Assembly: GCF_009914725.1 (NCBI RefSeq)
Contig: NZ_JAAAWJ010000002.1
Span: 1-63,649, forward strand
Origin: Methanogenium sp. MK-MG
GTDB taxonomy: Archaea; Halobacteriota; Methanomicrobia; Methanomicrobiales; Methanomicrobiaceae
Direction of reading: 5' to 3'
DNA: 63,649 nucleotides
This document shows, in pieces, positions 17,645 to 26,829 of this stretch (position 1 is its first letter; each line of letters opens with the position of its first letter). The notes below the pieces were generated by a model that did not search any database, had not been told where the DNA came from, and worked only from the letters and a program-made list of their open reading frames with translations. Both the position numbers and the translations under genes were made by a program.

Positions 17645-19387
17645 GTGTGCGGGATTGTCGGATACATCGGCTGGCGTGAGGCTGCGCCCGTGCTTGTCGG
17701 AGGCCTGAAAAGTCTTGAGTACCGTGGATATGACTCATTCGGGGTTGCCACCGGGACGGACAGCATCATGGTGGCCAAACGGAAAGGACGCATCTCAGAA
17801 CAGGCAGACTGTGTATCAGGCTGCCATGGCACCCGCGGGATTGGCCATACCCGGTGGGCGACCCATGGTCTGCCCGATGACCGCAATGCCCATCCGCACA
17901 CCGACTGTACCGGACAGTTTGCCATCGTCCACAATGGTATTATTGAAAACTATGCTGAACTCAGGCGGGGGCTGGAGGGTCGTTGCCATCGGTTTACTTC
18001 TGATACGGACAGTGAAGTGATTGCCCATCTCATTGAGGAGGCATGGGAAGGCGATTTTGCCGCGGCGGTCCGTGCCGTCCTCCCGCTTCTGGAAGGTTCA
18101 TACGCGATTCTTGCTGTATGTGCAGGTTCCGACGAGGTCATTGCCGCACGGGAACGCAGCCCGCTTGTGATAGGTCTCGGTGACGATGAATTTTTTGCCT
18201 GCTCTGATTCAACTCCCATCGTTGAGTATACACGGAATATTATGGTCCTTGAAGACGGGGATCTGGTAGTGATGCGACGGGGTGCTGTTGCGGTGGAGAA
18301 TGGTGGGGAGACAGTCGTTCGTGAAACGACGTACATTGACTATGACATTGAAGCGTCCCGGAAAGGCGGGTTTGAACACTTCATGCTCAAGGAGATCTTT
18401 GAGCAGCCTGATGTCTTCCAGCAGTCATTCCGGCTGGCATGTACACATCAGGGCATCAGCATGCTCCTCAGCCGTGCACGTGGTGTTTCTGTGATCGCCT
18501 GCGGAACCTCGTATAATGCTGCTCTGCTCTTTCGGTATTTTGCCGAGAAGGAGTGTGGTGTGCCCGTCCGGGTGGACCTGGCCTCAGAGTACCGGTATCT
18601 TTCCACACCGGATGATGAGATTGTGATTGCGGTCTCCCAGTCGGGAGAGACTGCTGACACCCTGTCGGCCCTGAAAAAGGCGGTGGCTTCCAGCTGTCCG
18701 ACCATTGCAATTACCAATGTGCAGGGGAGTTCCATTACCCGTGCAGCAGATCATACTATTTATACCGGGGCCGGGCCCGAGATCAGTGTGGCTGCCACAA
18801 AGTCGTATATGGGCCAGTTTGCAGCCTTTGTCGGCCTGCTTGCCGGGATGAACTGTTCTGATATGTCTGCTGTGGAACGCTCTGTCCGGCAGGTCATTGA
18901 GGAGTCCCTTCTCACAGATGTGAGTGAGGCGGTCAGTCTCTGTGCCAAGGCATCAACTATCTTCTATGTTGGCAGGGGAATATTTTATCCGGTTGCTTTG
19001 GAAGGGGCACTCAAGATGAAGGAGATCTCCTATATCCATGCGGAGGGTTATGCAGCGGGTGAGATAAAACACGGACCCTTTGCACTCCTTTCAGAAGAGA
19101 CGCCTGCTGTCGCCGTCTGCATGCCCGGGGACGGATACCAGTCGATGCTGGGGAATCTCCGGGAGATGAAGGCACGGGGCACACCTCTCATTGGCATTGG
19201 CTATGGGGATGACATTGACCTGCAGGATGTGGCCGATGTCTGCATCCCGGTCCCCAAGGGGGATGCATATGCGCAGGTGGCTGCGGTGACGGTCATCATG
19301 CAGCGGATTGCATATTATACGGCGCTTGCCCTTGGGCAGGATATTGACAAACCCCGGAACCTTGCGAAGAGTGTGACGGTTGAATGA
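17645..19387 (+). CDS. glmS: Glutamine--fructose-6-phosphate aminotransferase (isomerizing)
   Basis: Makes glucosamine 6-phosphate from fructose 6-phosphate and glutamine, the entry step to UDP-GlcNAc. The 580-residue protein starts with GTG; removal of the initiator exposes the catalytic Cys1 (CGIVGYIG). The Ntn glutaminase domain (about 1-220; RGYDSFG, TRWATHG, HNGIIENY) is followed by two SIS domains (about 270-570; ACGTSYNAA, SQSGETADT) and the terminal KPRNLAKSVTVE. It abuts the preceding gene exactly and ends the glm operon. No glmS-type ribozyme is seen, nor expected in archaea. Confidence 0.96.
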   Translation: MCGIVGYIGWREAAPVLVGGLKSLEYRGYDSFGVATGTDSIMVAKRKGRISEQADCVSGCHGTRGIGHTRWATHGLPDDRNAHPHTDCTGQFAIVHNGIIENYAELRRGLEGRCHRFTSDTDSEVIAHLIEEAWEGDFAAAVRAVLPLLEGSYAILAVCAGSDEVIAARERSPLVIGLGDDEFFACSDSTPIVEYTRNIMVLEDGDLVVMRRGAVAVENGGETVVRETTYIDYDIEASRKGGFEHFMLKEIFEQPDVFQQSFRLACTHQGISMLLSRARGVSVIACGTSYNAALLFRYFAEKECGVPVRVDLASEYRYLSTPDDEIVIAVSQSGETADTLSALKKAVASSCPTIAITNVQGSSITRAADHTIYTGAGPEISVAATKSYMGQFAAFVGLLAGMNCSDMSAVERSVRQVIEESLLTDVSEAVSLCAKASTIFYVGRGIFYPVALEGALKMKEISYIHAEGYAAGEIKHGPFALLSEETPAVAVCMPGDGYQSMLGNLREMKARGTPLIGIGYGDDIDLQDVADVCIPVPKGDAYAQVAAVTVIMQRIAYYTALALGQDIDKPRNLAKSVTVE

Positions 19388-19395
19388 TGATAGAT

Positions 19396-19412
19396 AAAAA
19401 AAAATATTTTTT
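19396..19412. terminator. A-run/T-run between convergent glmS and the dehydrogenase gene
   Basis: A run of nine A, then TA and seven T, forms a self-complementary A/T block 9 bases after the glmS stop and 23 bases beyond the end of the minus-strand dehydrogenase gene. It can supply a T-tract terminator to both convergent transcripts. Confidence 0.5.
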
Positions 19413-19434
19413 AAATCATTCTATAATTTGCTGT

Positions 19435-20793
19435 TTATTTCAGGTTGTGAGGTTTACCTATTCCCAGATACACTTTACCTGCCGGTGCTTTGGTGAATAT
19501 GTTTCGGCAATCGATTACTACCTGAACTGATGATGATTCTATCCGGCTGAGGGTCTCGGGTGTTTTGAACAGGTCATGGTCTGTCAGAAAAACGGCACAT
19601 TCTGAACTGTTTAATGTAGCTGTGATTTCTGTCTCAGAAATGATGATATGTCCATCTGCAGAGATCTCTGATACATATGGATCATAGAGTTTTAGATCCA
19701 CTCCTCTTCTAAGGAGTTCTTCGATTATTGGAATTGCAGGAGATTCACGTGTATCATCAATATTTTTTTTGTATGCAAGACCAAATATGGAAATACAGGC
19801 ATCACTCATTGAAATTCCTGCATTTTTCAGTCCCTCATCAATGAGGTTTACGACATGCATTTGCATAAATGTGTTAATTTCTCCTGATGTTTCAATGAAA
19901 CGGGGAATAAATCCATGTCGCTTAGCTTGGTATGACAAATAATATGGGTCAAGTGGTATGCAGTGTCCTCCGATTCCTGGCCCAGGGTAAAATGGCATGA
20001 ATCCGTATGGTTTGGTCGCTGCAGCATCGATTGCCTGCCATGCATCAACTCCCATATGCTCAAATATCAGGGCAAGTTCATTTGCAAGAGCAATATTGAC
20101 ATTCCGATAGATATTTTCGATCATTTTGACTGCTTCTGCAGTGCGCGTATCAACAACCGGAATAGTATCTTTAATGATTACGTTGTATAGTGAAACTGCA
20201 GCCTCTGTATTCTCTTGTGTAATGCCTCCAATTACTTTTGGAATTTCTGAAACAGTGTAGTGTTTATTGCCAGGGTCTATTCGTTCCGGAGAATATGCAA
20301 CCCCAAAATCAATTCCTGCAGATAATCCTGATTTTTCAAGTATTGGAACAACGATTTCTTCCGTTGTGCCCGGATATGTGGTACTTTCAAGAATTACCAG
20401 CTGCCCTCTTTTGAGATTGGCACAGACAGTCATGCAGGAATTTTTCACATATGAGAGATCAGGTATTTTGCTGGCAGTAAGAGGAGTGGGCACACAGATG
20501 ATAATAGCATCACATTTCCCTATATTCTGTGATTCAGTGGTTACTGACAGCATTCCTGATGATATTATTTCTTGAATCTCTTTGTCTGAGACATCAAGGA
20601 TATGTGAATGTCCCGAGTTCAGAGTACAAACGGTGTCATCATTTGTGTCAAAACCAATAACTTTCAGTTTGCTGGCAAAGGCAACTGCAAGAGGGAGACC
20701 CACATATCCTAACCCGATAATTCCAATCGTTGCAGTTCCTGAGTGGATCTTTTGTAGAAGTTCTGTTGTTTTTTCTTTCATGTCTGTTTTCAA
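19435..20793 (-). CDS. UDP-N-acetyl-hexosamine 6-dehydrogenase (WbpA/WecC family)
   Basis: NAD-dependent oxidation of a UDP-N-acetylhexosamine to the uronic acid. The 452-residue protein shows the Rossmann motif GIIGLGYVGLPLA (about 24-36), the family segment ESTTYPGTTEE, and the catalytic cysteine in GPGIGGHCIPLDPYYL. The preceding KPYGFMPFYP is more like the WbpA (UDP-GlcNAc) branch than WecC (UDP-ManNAc), but substrate is uncertain. Its codons are visibly richer in A and T than those of the glm operon. It converges on glmS and diverges from the GT2 gene, fitting a role in making the acidic sugar of the N-glycan. Confidence 0.87.
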   Translation of the reverse strand: MKTDMKEKTTELLQKIHSGTATIGIIGLGYVGLPLAVAFASKLKVIGFDTNDDTVCTLNSGHSHILDVSDKEIQEIISSGMLSVTTESQNIGKCDAIIICVPTPLTASKIPDLSYVKNSCMTVCANLKRGQLVILESTTYPGTTEEIVVPILEKSGLSAGIDFGVAYSPERIDPGNKHYTVSEIPKVIGGITQENTEAAVSLYNVIIKDTIPVVDTRTAEAVKMIENIYRNVNIALANELALIFEHMGVDAWQAIDAAATKPYGFMPFYPGPGIGGHCIPLDPYYLSYQAKRHGFIPRFIETSGEINTFMQMHVVNLIDEGLKNAGISMSDACISIFGLAYKKNIDDTRESPAIPIIEELLRRGVDLKLYDPYVSEISADGHIIISETEITATLNSSECAVFLTDHDLFKTPETLSRIESSSVQVVIDCRNIFTKAPAGKVYLGIGKPHNLK

Positions 20794-20860
20794 GTATTAT
20801 TTCAGGAAAGTCCAAATTCTTTTCTAATGTGATTTATTGATTGTTCACGATCAAGAGAAG

Positions 20861-20870
20861 GATATATTAT
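20861..20870 (+). promoter_or_regulatory. TATA-like box before the GT2 gene
   Basis: GATATATTAT is centred about 29 bases before the ATG at 20895, the spacing for a leaderless or near-leaderless archaeal transcript. Confidence 0.45.
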
Positions 20871-20894
20871 GGCATTTCCACCAATATCTGAGTA

Positions 20895-22007
20895 ATGTTA
20901 ATACTTTTGGGGTGTATTTTCCTTGCTGTTTCAGCATTTCCATATCTGGTATATGGATTTGGTATTATTTTTGGTAAAAAAGGAGGGGTGCCGCCAAAAT
21001 TGAATAAATTTCCCCCCATCTCAATAATTATCTCTGCCTATAATGAAGCAAATGTCATTCAACGCCGGGTGGATAATATTGCTTCCTCCTCATACCCGAA
21101 AGAAAAGTATGAGGTGATTTTCATTGATGATTGTTCTGATGATAATACCTTCGTAATAGCAGAAAAGGCTCTTGCTGATGCTGATATATCCTTTAAAATA
21201 ATCCGAAATGAAGACCGGCGCGGCACAAATCGTTCGTATAATCGTGGACTGAAGAGTGCTTCTTATGATCTAATTGTCACGACTGATGCTGATGTATTCT
21301 TTGAAAAAGATTCCCTGAAGAATCTTGTTTCTCGTCTGGTTTCCGATGATAACATTGCTGCGGCATGTTCTGATATGTTCCCCCTGCATTCCTCTGAGAT
21401 AAACCGTACTGGGAAGTATGAACAAAAGTATCGATCAGTATATGGAAGGATGTGTGGATGGGAGAGCGCAAACGATTCTACGTATAACTTCAACGGAGGT
21501 CTTGTTGCCTTTAAAAGAGATATTTTTTCTGAGATCTGTGAAGGGAAGGGTGCTGATGATGCAAACACTGCTTTTGAAGCGATTCGAAGGGGTTTTCGGG
21601 CATATTATGAAACTTCTGCGATTGTCTTTGAAGATATTCCTGTAAATCTTAAAGATCAGTCCCGACAAAAAATTCGTCGGGCTACACGTTTGATCGAAGC
21701 AACACTATCAAATCTTGACGTCCTCAGGATGTCTCGTCCCTTTTCCCGGATTTTTTTCCCCTTGCGAATAATGATGGTCACTATCTCACCTCTCCTATTC
21801 TTCTTGGGGACAGGTATACTGTGTGTTGGACTTCTCATCTCTTCACTTCTGAATATCTATCTGGGAATTGCTATTGTTGCCATTCTTGTTGTTCTGGGTG
21901 TCAGCAGGTTTGCTCAGAGTTTTGCTGTAAATCAGTATTATCTGCTTCGAGGACTCCTGCGTCTTGGCACTGATGTGAGTGTCTGGGAGAGCACATCCAA
22001 AAAATGA
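20895..22007 (+). CDS. Family 2 glycosyltransferase, membrane-associated
   Basis: 370 residues. One N-terminal membrane segment is followed by a GT-A domain (about 35-270) with ISIIISAYNEA, the first acidic site FIDDCSDD and the DxD-like TTDADVF, then a QxxRxxR-type element (QKIRRATR) and two C-terminal membrane helices. The layout resembles processive or polyprenyl-linked GT2 enzymes. It sits between the UDP-sugar dehydrogenase (divergent) and AglB, so it likely adds a sugar to the lipid-linked N-glycan. The gene is AT-rich compared with its surroundings. Donor and acceptor sugars are unknown. Confidence 0.82.
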   Translation: MLILLGCIFLAVSAFPYLVYGFGIIFGKKGGVPPKLNKFPPISIIISAYNEANVIQRRVDNIASSSYPKEKYEVIFIDDCSDDNTFVIAEKALADADISFKIIRNEDRRGTNRSYNRGLKSASYDLIVTTDADVFFEKDSLKNLVSRLVSDDNIAAACSDMFPLHSSEINRTGKYEQKYRSVYGRMCGWESANDSTYNFNGGLVAFKRDIFSEICEGKGADDANTAFEAIRRGFRAYYETSAIVFEDIPVNLKDQSRQKIRRATRLIEATLSNLDVLRMSRPFSRIFFPLRIMMVTISPLLFFLGTGILCVGLLISSLLNIYLGIAIVAILVVLGVSRFAQSFAVNQYYLLRGLLRLGTDVSVWESTSKK

Positions 22008-22155
22008 GACAACACCTATATTTTGGTCATAGATATGATATAATGGAAGAAATTGTAAGATTATTCCGCCAATGAAATCAATTCATTTGTCGGAACAACA
22101 GGACTTTTCTGAAAGGTATTTAATGACAAATGTAGCATTGTTCTATTGAGGTTCA

Positions 22156-24621
22156 ATGAATTCTGAGTCTATATCAAAATACCGCCCATATATTATAATT
22201 GGCATCCTTGTCCTTCTCTCCATAACCGGGCTCTGGCTCCGTCTGCTGCCGGCAGCAGGGCTTGTGACTGAGGAGGGAGTTAATCTTTTGGGAAATGATC
22301 CCTGGTATAATCTCCGTCAGGCAGAGTCAATGGTAGAAAATTTCCCGTCCTATCTCTGGTTTGACCCGATGACAGAATATCCGTCAGGAAATGTTATTCA
22401 CTGGGGGCCGCTGTTCATTCAGATCATTGCCGGACTGAGCATCCTTGTAGGTGCAGCGACCCGGCCGGAGATCATGTATGTTGCCTCCTGGGTGCCGCCA
22501 CTGATGGGAATGCTTGTGGTTCCGCTCCTGTATCTGGCAGGAGAAAAGATAGGTGACTGGAAATGCGGTATTTTTGCTGCATTATTTGGGGCGGTTGTTT
22601 CAGGACAGTATTTTTATAGGTCGCTCTTTGGATTTGTAGATCACCATATTGCAGAGACTCTATTCGGGACGCTCTTCTGCCTTTGTTACATCATCACATT
22701 AATTGAAATCCGAAATAATCCGGTTCGTTTTTCTGATATTGAAACGCTTAAGCGGCCGGCAGTATTTGCTCTGGGAACAGGCATTGCCTACATATTAGGG
22801 CTTGCTGTGATGCCGACAATGATTCTCTTTGCAATGATCGTTGCCGTGTACACCCTTTTTCAGTATCTCTATGATTTCTGGAAACAGCAATCTGATGATG
22901 GTCTTCTTCTGGTAAACACCATTGTCTTTCTCTCTGCGGCGATTGGTATTTTCTTAATCGGGTTTAACACGATGGGCCTTTCAATGAACCGGTATTCTCC
23001 GGCACAGGTTGTTGCCTATCTCGCACTTATCGTTGCCACAGCTCTGCTCTGGTATATTTCCCGTGCTCTGCGCGGAAAACCGTGGTATTATTATCCAGGT
23101 ATTCTTGCCGGGGCAGGTGCTGTCATATCAGTTCTCCTGTATGTTATTGCACCTGACTTGTATGGGATGCTGATTGGAAACTTCTTCGCCTTCTTCGGGC
23201 AGTCAGCGACGGTAATGACCGTTCAGGAAGCCCGCCCGTGGGAAGCGGCAAATGCATGGAGTTCATTCGGTTTTGGCCTTATCCTGATGTTCGGCGGGTT
23301 TGCAGCACTGATCTGGCAGTTTATCCGGAAAGGACGTGCAGAACATCTCTTTGTGGTGGTATGGTCTGCAATTATTCTCTTCTCGACCATCCAGCATGTG
23401 CGGTATGAATACTATATTGCAGTAAATATTGCGCTCCTCTCGGCATACTTCATGTACTGGACCCTGGGGGCAGCGCAGGGCCGGCTTCTGGAGATGACAG
23501 GTATCGGCAGAGCCGGAGAAGCCGAAACAGCAGAAGATGCTCCGTCCCCTGCTGAAAAGGTGAAGAAAGGAAAACGAAATGATGCAAAGAAAGATGTGAA
23601 AGAGACAAAACAGGGGGCCTCGTCACCCGTCGTTATCATCCCGTTTGCAGTCGGTGTAATCTTCTCCCTGCTCTTTATATCATCCTCAGTTGCAACCGAC
23701 CTTGAAATCGGAAATGGGATGGCATACGGCGGCATGCAGCCGGACTGGTACTCATCTCTTGAATGGTTCGGGGAAAACTCTCCTGACACAGGAGTTGACT
23801 ACTATGCGATATATGACAAAGAGACCTTCACCTACCCGCCTGAATCATATGGTGTGATGTCGTGGTGGGATTACGGGCATTACATCACCTTTGTTTCAAA
23901 ACGGATTCCCAATGCCAATCCGTTCCAGCACGGTGTAGCCGGGCCGAACGGTGCTGCTGCGTTCTTTTTGCAGGACAATGAAGCGAATGCAGACACCATA
24001 CTGGACAATGTCGGCACACGGTATATCATCACTGATATTGAGATGGACACCGGTAAATTCTGGGCAATGGCCACCTGGTACGACCCTGATGTGGGTGGTA
24101 CCCCGTATATGAGCGCATACAGTGACCAGAGCGGAAATCAGGGCTACATATATGCAGATGAGTATTTCAATACCATGGTCTCGCGTCTGCATAATTTCGA
24201 CGGGTCAATGGCAGTACCGGATGAGAATTACATCTTTGAAAATAATGGAAAGACATACAGCTATCTGGTTCTGTCCCCGGTGGAGCCGGTGGCCGCCCTG
24301 CAGCATTACCGGCTGGTTCATGAATCAGATACCAATGTCTTTGGAAATAAGGCGATTGGCAACCTGAAGTATGTCAAGATCTTTGAGTATGTCCCCGGAG
24401 CAGTAATCAAAGGAGACGGTATCATTGAACTTCCACTGAAGACCAATACGGGCCGTGAGTTCACCTATCGTCAGGAGAGCGTGAATGGCACGTTTGTCGT
24501 GCCTTATCCCACGGACGGGTCAGTGCCCGGCATCACCACCCTCGGGCCGTATACTATTACCGGAACCGAACAGACATTCACCGTCACCGAGTCTGACATT
24601 CAGTCAGGAAAACAGATTTAG
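22156..24621 (+). CDS. aglB: Oligosaccharyltransferase AglB (STT3 family)
   Basis: Transfers the lipid-linked glycan to asparagine in N-x-S/T sequons outside the membrane. The 821-residue protein has 11-13 transmembrane helices in the first ~500 residues. The first external loop contains the catalytic acidic motif GNDPWYNLRQ (about 46-55), and the soluble C-terminal domain carries the hallmark WWDYG (about residue 572). A lysine/alanine-rich cytoplasmic insert (EKVKKGKRNDAKKD) lies just before the last helix. A TATA-like GGTATTTAAT is near 22114. The many secreted proteins nearby are likely acceptors. Confidence 0.95.
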   Translation: MNSESISKYRPYIIIGILVLLSITGLWLRLLPAAGLVTEEGVNLLGNDPWYNLRQAESMVENFPSYLWFDPMTEYPSGNVIHWGPLFIQIIAGLSILVGAATRPEIMYVASWVPPLMGMLVVPLLYLAGEKIGDWKCGIFAALFGAVVSGQYFYRSLFGFVDHHIAETLFGTLFCLCYIITLIEIRNNPVRFSDIETLKRPAVFALGTGIAYILGLAVMPTMILFAMIVAVYTLFQYLYDFWKQQSDDGLLLVNTIVFLSAAIGIFLIGFNTMGLSMNRYSPAQVVAYLALIVATALLWYISRALRGKPWYYYPGILAGAGAVISVLLYVIAPDLYGMLIGNFFAFFGQSATVMTVQEARPWEAANAWSSFGFGLILMFGGFAALIWQFIRKGRAEHLFVVVWSAIILFSTIQHVRYEYYIAVNIALLSAYFMYWTLGAAQGRLLEMTGIGRAGEAETAEDAPSPAEKVKKGKRNDAKKDVKETKQGASSPVVIIPFAVGVIFSLLFISSSVATDLEIGNGMAYGGMQPDWYSSLEWFGENSPDTGVDYYAIYDKETFTYPPESYGVMSWWDYGHYITFVSKRIPNANPFQHGVAGPNGAAAFFLQDNEANADTILDNVGTRYIITDIEMDTGKFWAMATWYDPDVGGTPYMSAYSDQSGNQGYIYADEYFNTMVSRLHNFDGSMAVPDENYIFENNGKTYSYLVLSPVEPVAALQHYRLVHESDTNVFGNKAIGNLKYVKIFEYVPGAVIKGDGIIELPLKTNTGREFTYRQESVNGTFVVPYPTDGSVPGITTLGPYTITGTEQTFTVTESDIQSGKQI

Positions 24622-24635
24622 ATAAAAATATGGTG

Positions 24636-24665
24636 CTGTCCTTTCAGGACAGTCTTCTCTTTTTT
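24636..24665. terminator. Terminator hairpin between convergent aglB and ycaO
   Basis: Stem CTGTCC (24636-24641) / GGACAG (24647-24652), loop TTTCA, then TCTTCTC and a run of six T (24660-24665) on the plus strand. It ends aglB and overlaps the last codons of the minus-strand ycaO gene. Confidence 0.6.
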
Positions 24666-25837
24666 GTTCGTGACGGGTCAATATATGAAACCTCAAACCC
24701 GGGGATGACAACCCGCCAGACAGGCAGGGGGGTTCGGGTAAGATCAACCACACAGATGCGGTCAGTATGGGGGGCAACAGCCGCAATTGCTGCATGGAGT
24801 TCTTCATCCGTTGCAGAGTATTGCGTTGCCGGGATATCTGCTGCGGATAATACGGGGGCATCTGCAAACCAGATATGGTTGATTCGTTTGTAGCGTTCAT
24901 ACCCGGCCTTTTCCACCATTGCTGAACGTCCGGAATGGATGCCGATTTCTTCGGTGAAAATTTGTGAAGCGCGGTTTCGTGCCAGTTTCAGCAGTGTGCA
25001 TACAGCCGCCACACCGGGATCCGGATGCGTGGACGCGGCCATCATGATCATGAAGGGATCCTGCGTTACAGTGTCATCAGCAACAGCTGCAACAGTGGGG
25101 ATGCCATATGCGTCATTTAAGAGCCACATGGTGATCTCAATGCCTTCAGCAGCAAAGATCTCCATGAGCGTTTCCGCTGGTGTTCCCGGTTCCGGGAGAA
25201 GGCGTCTCCCCAGAGATTTATTCTTCTCCCCACGGCTCAGTGCGTCCCGTTCGATGATTTCGTAGATGCCATGGATAACTGCCTCCTCCGGGACATTCCC
25301 CGCTCCCATACCATTTGGATCACTGCGAAAGAGCTGGTTTGCCATGCCAATAGGGTCGTAGGGATGATACACGGCATTTGCCGGGATATATACCTGTTCG
25401 TCGTAGAGAATATCCCGTCCCGGCACCCAATGGAATTTCTCTCCCATCTCAGGTTTACGGGGGAGTATCAGTTCTTCCGGGTCAACAGCGCGTGTCAGTC
25501 CCACTTCTTCATACGATGCGAGATCCATGGAACCCCCGGAATATGTTGAACTGCAACGTTCTATTGTTCCCATCATCGCAGCGCACCTGGCGTCTGCCAC
25601 TGTGATCCCTGCACCTGCAGTCACTTTTCCCCGTCGTTCCCTCGGGCGTATGCTACACCAGACCGGTATCCCGAGGCGGTCTTTTTGGGTAATTTCCAGG
25701 AAGTCTGTAATCCCTGTCTCTCCTGTAAGTGAAACTGCAGTGTCATACGTCTCTTCGGCTGTACGGGTGCGCGGGACCCCGGATGTGGCGACGTATTCAT
25801 GGCGGCTGACTTCGAACCGGTTCATTGTCTCTACCAT
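24644..25837 (-). CDS. ycaO: YcaO-type protein for McrA glycine thioamidation
   Basis: YcaO enzymes use ATP to activate backbone amides. In methanogens this branch installs the thioglycine in the McrA subunit of methyl-coenzyme M reductase. From ATG 25837 the protein has 397 residues, with YcaO-core segments such as AGAGITVADARCAAMMGTIE, an E-rich nucleotide/Mg site in HGIYEIIERDAL, and a proline-containing terminal region. A longer frame from 25900 would run into the divergent DUF2098 promoter, and an ATG at 25825 is also possible. TfuA, often a partner, is not adjacent. Confidence 0.86.
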   Translation of the reverse strand: MVETMNRFEVSRHEYVATSGVPRTRTAEETYDTAVSLTGETGITDFLEITQKDRLGIPVWCSIRPRERRGKVTAGAGITVADARCAAMMGTIERCSSTYSGGSMDLASYEEVGLTRAVDPEELILPRKPEMGEKFHWVPGRDILYDEQVYIPANAVYHPYDPIGMANQLFRSDPNGMGAGNVPEEAVIHGIYEIIERDALSRGEKNKSLGRRLLPEPGTPAETLMEIFAAEGIEITMWLLNDAYGIPTVAAVADDTVTQDPFMIMMAASTHPDPGVAAVCTLLKLARNRASQIFTEEIGIHSGRSAMVEKAGYERYKRINHIWFADAPVLSAADIPATQYSATDEELHAAIAAVAPHTDRICVVDLTRTPLPVWRVVIPGFEVSYIDPSRTKKRRLS

Positions 25838-25848
25838 TTGCGATCCAG

Positions 25849-25860
25849 TTTTTTTATATC
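25849..25860. promoter_or_regulatory. Shared TATA block between divergent ycaO and DUF2098 genes
   Basis: TTTTTTTATATC lies about 29 bases before the plus-strand ATG at 25884 and 12-24 bases before the minus-strand start codons at 25837 and 25825. On the minus strand the same bases read GATATAAAAAAA. One A/T block may serve both directions. Confidence 0.45.
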
Positions 25861-25883
25861 TTGGCCCGTCCTTTCTTTTGTGT

Positions 25884-26174
25884 ATGGATGACGTGGCCAT
25901 ACGTACGGGGATGCGGGTACGCTACCCGCGCACCGGTACGGCAGGCACTGTTGTACGAATTGAGGAGATACGCGGCAACACATTTGCTGAGATGGATACA
26001 ACAGGACTTTTCTACAGGACAGATCAGCTGGTCCCCATTGAAGGGGAGGTTGAAGAACCGAAAAAAGTGCGCACATCATCTGATATTACAGATTATGAGC
26101 GTCTCAGGGAGACTGAATCATCAGATGATATGCAGGATAAATATGATCAGGTTACCGGCGTCGGTGCCGGGTAA
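25884..26174 (+). CDS. DUF2098 family protein
   Basis: 96 residues from ATG 25884; the longer open frame upstream is antisense to ycaO and is ignored. The N-terminal half is a small beta-barrel-like module (IRTGMRVRYPRTGTAGTVVR, then MDTTGLFYRTDQLVPI), typical of DUF2098, a short family found mainly in methanogens with no known function. The C-terminal third is charged. It is divergent from ycaO and close to nikR, so a link to methyl-CoM reductase or nickel physiology is possible but unproven. Confidence 0.75.
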   Translation: MDDVAIRTGMRVRYPRTGTAGTVVRIEEIRGNTFAEMDTTGLFYRTDQLVPIEGEVEEPKKVRTSSDITDYERLRETESSDDMQDKYDQVTGVGAG

Positions 26175-26189
26175 CCGGGGAGAGTGATG

Positions 26190-26612
26190 TCACTCTTCAA
26201 TCGGGATGGTGGTAAGTTTCACGGATTCCACCCCTTTCTGTGACATCAGACGTTCCGCGATATCCTTGATTACCTTACCATCCCCGCGAAGGAGAATGAT
26301 CTCCACGCATCTGTCATGGCTGACATGGGAGTGGAGGGATGACTGGATCACGTCGAGATAGTCATGCTGGATTTCGGTGAGAACCTGCAGCAGGCCACGG
26401 TGTTCATGATCATAGACCATCGTTATTATTCCCTGTCGTTCACCGGTTACATCTGACATCCATTTATAATACGTGATATAATTCCGGATGGCATCGCGTA
26501 TCCCCTCTGAACGTGATGAATACCCTCGACATTCCAGTATTTCATCAAATTTGTCAAGAAGATTTTTTGGAAGGGAAATTCCGATTCGTGAAAGGTCTGA
26601 TTCGTGTGACAT
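26190..26612 (-). CDS. nikR: Nickel-responsive transcriptional regulator NikR
   Basis: 140 residues. An N-terminal ribbon-helix-helix DNA-binding domain (LSRIGISLPKNLLDKFDEIL, about 7-26) precedes a C-terminal ACT-like nickel-sensing domain with the conserved H-x-H and C pattern in LHSHVSHDRCVEIILL (about 92-107). Nickel-bound NikR represses nickel uptake genes; methanogens need nickel for coenzyme F430 and hydrogenases. A perfect inverted repeat sits 40 bases before its start (26652-26672) and may be its own operator. It converges on the DUF2098 gene. Confidence 0.93.
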   Translation of the reverse strand: MSHESDLSRIGISLPKNLLDKFDEILECRGYSSRSEGIRDAIRNYITYYKWMSDVTGERQGIITMVYDHEHRGLLQVLTEIQHDYLDVIQSSLHSHVSHDRCVEIILLRGDGKVIKDIAERLMSQKGVESVKLTTIPIEE

Positions 26613-26651
26613 GTCTGTTCCTCAAAAATATCTGGTATTCTCTGTTGTACT

Positions 26652-26672
26652 TATTAACTACAAAGGTTAATA
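26652..26672. promoter_or_regulatory. Perfect inverted repeat upstream of nikR, candidate NikR operator
   Basis: TATTAAC, 7-base spacer TACAAAG, then GTTAATA: perfect 7-bp arms over 21 bases, 40 bases before the nikR start codon. Position and symmetry fit an operator for a dimeric or tetrameric regulator. Assignment to NikR is inference from location only. Confidence 0.45.
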
Positions 26673-26829
26673 TTCCTCTTACTCTGTGTTATTAATCCCT
26701 GCTGGTGTCAGGTAATGCGGTGATCAGGTCAGTGACAGGTTCTGTTCAGGTATCCGGGAGACACCGGAACTGCACACCGAGTAGGTATAAGTAGGGCGGT
26801 TGTATACTAATAGTGAGGTTTGAAGTTCA

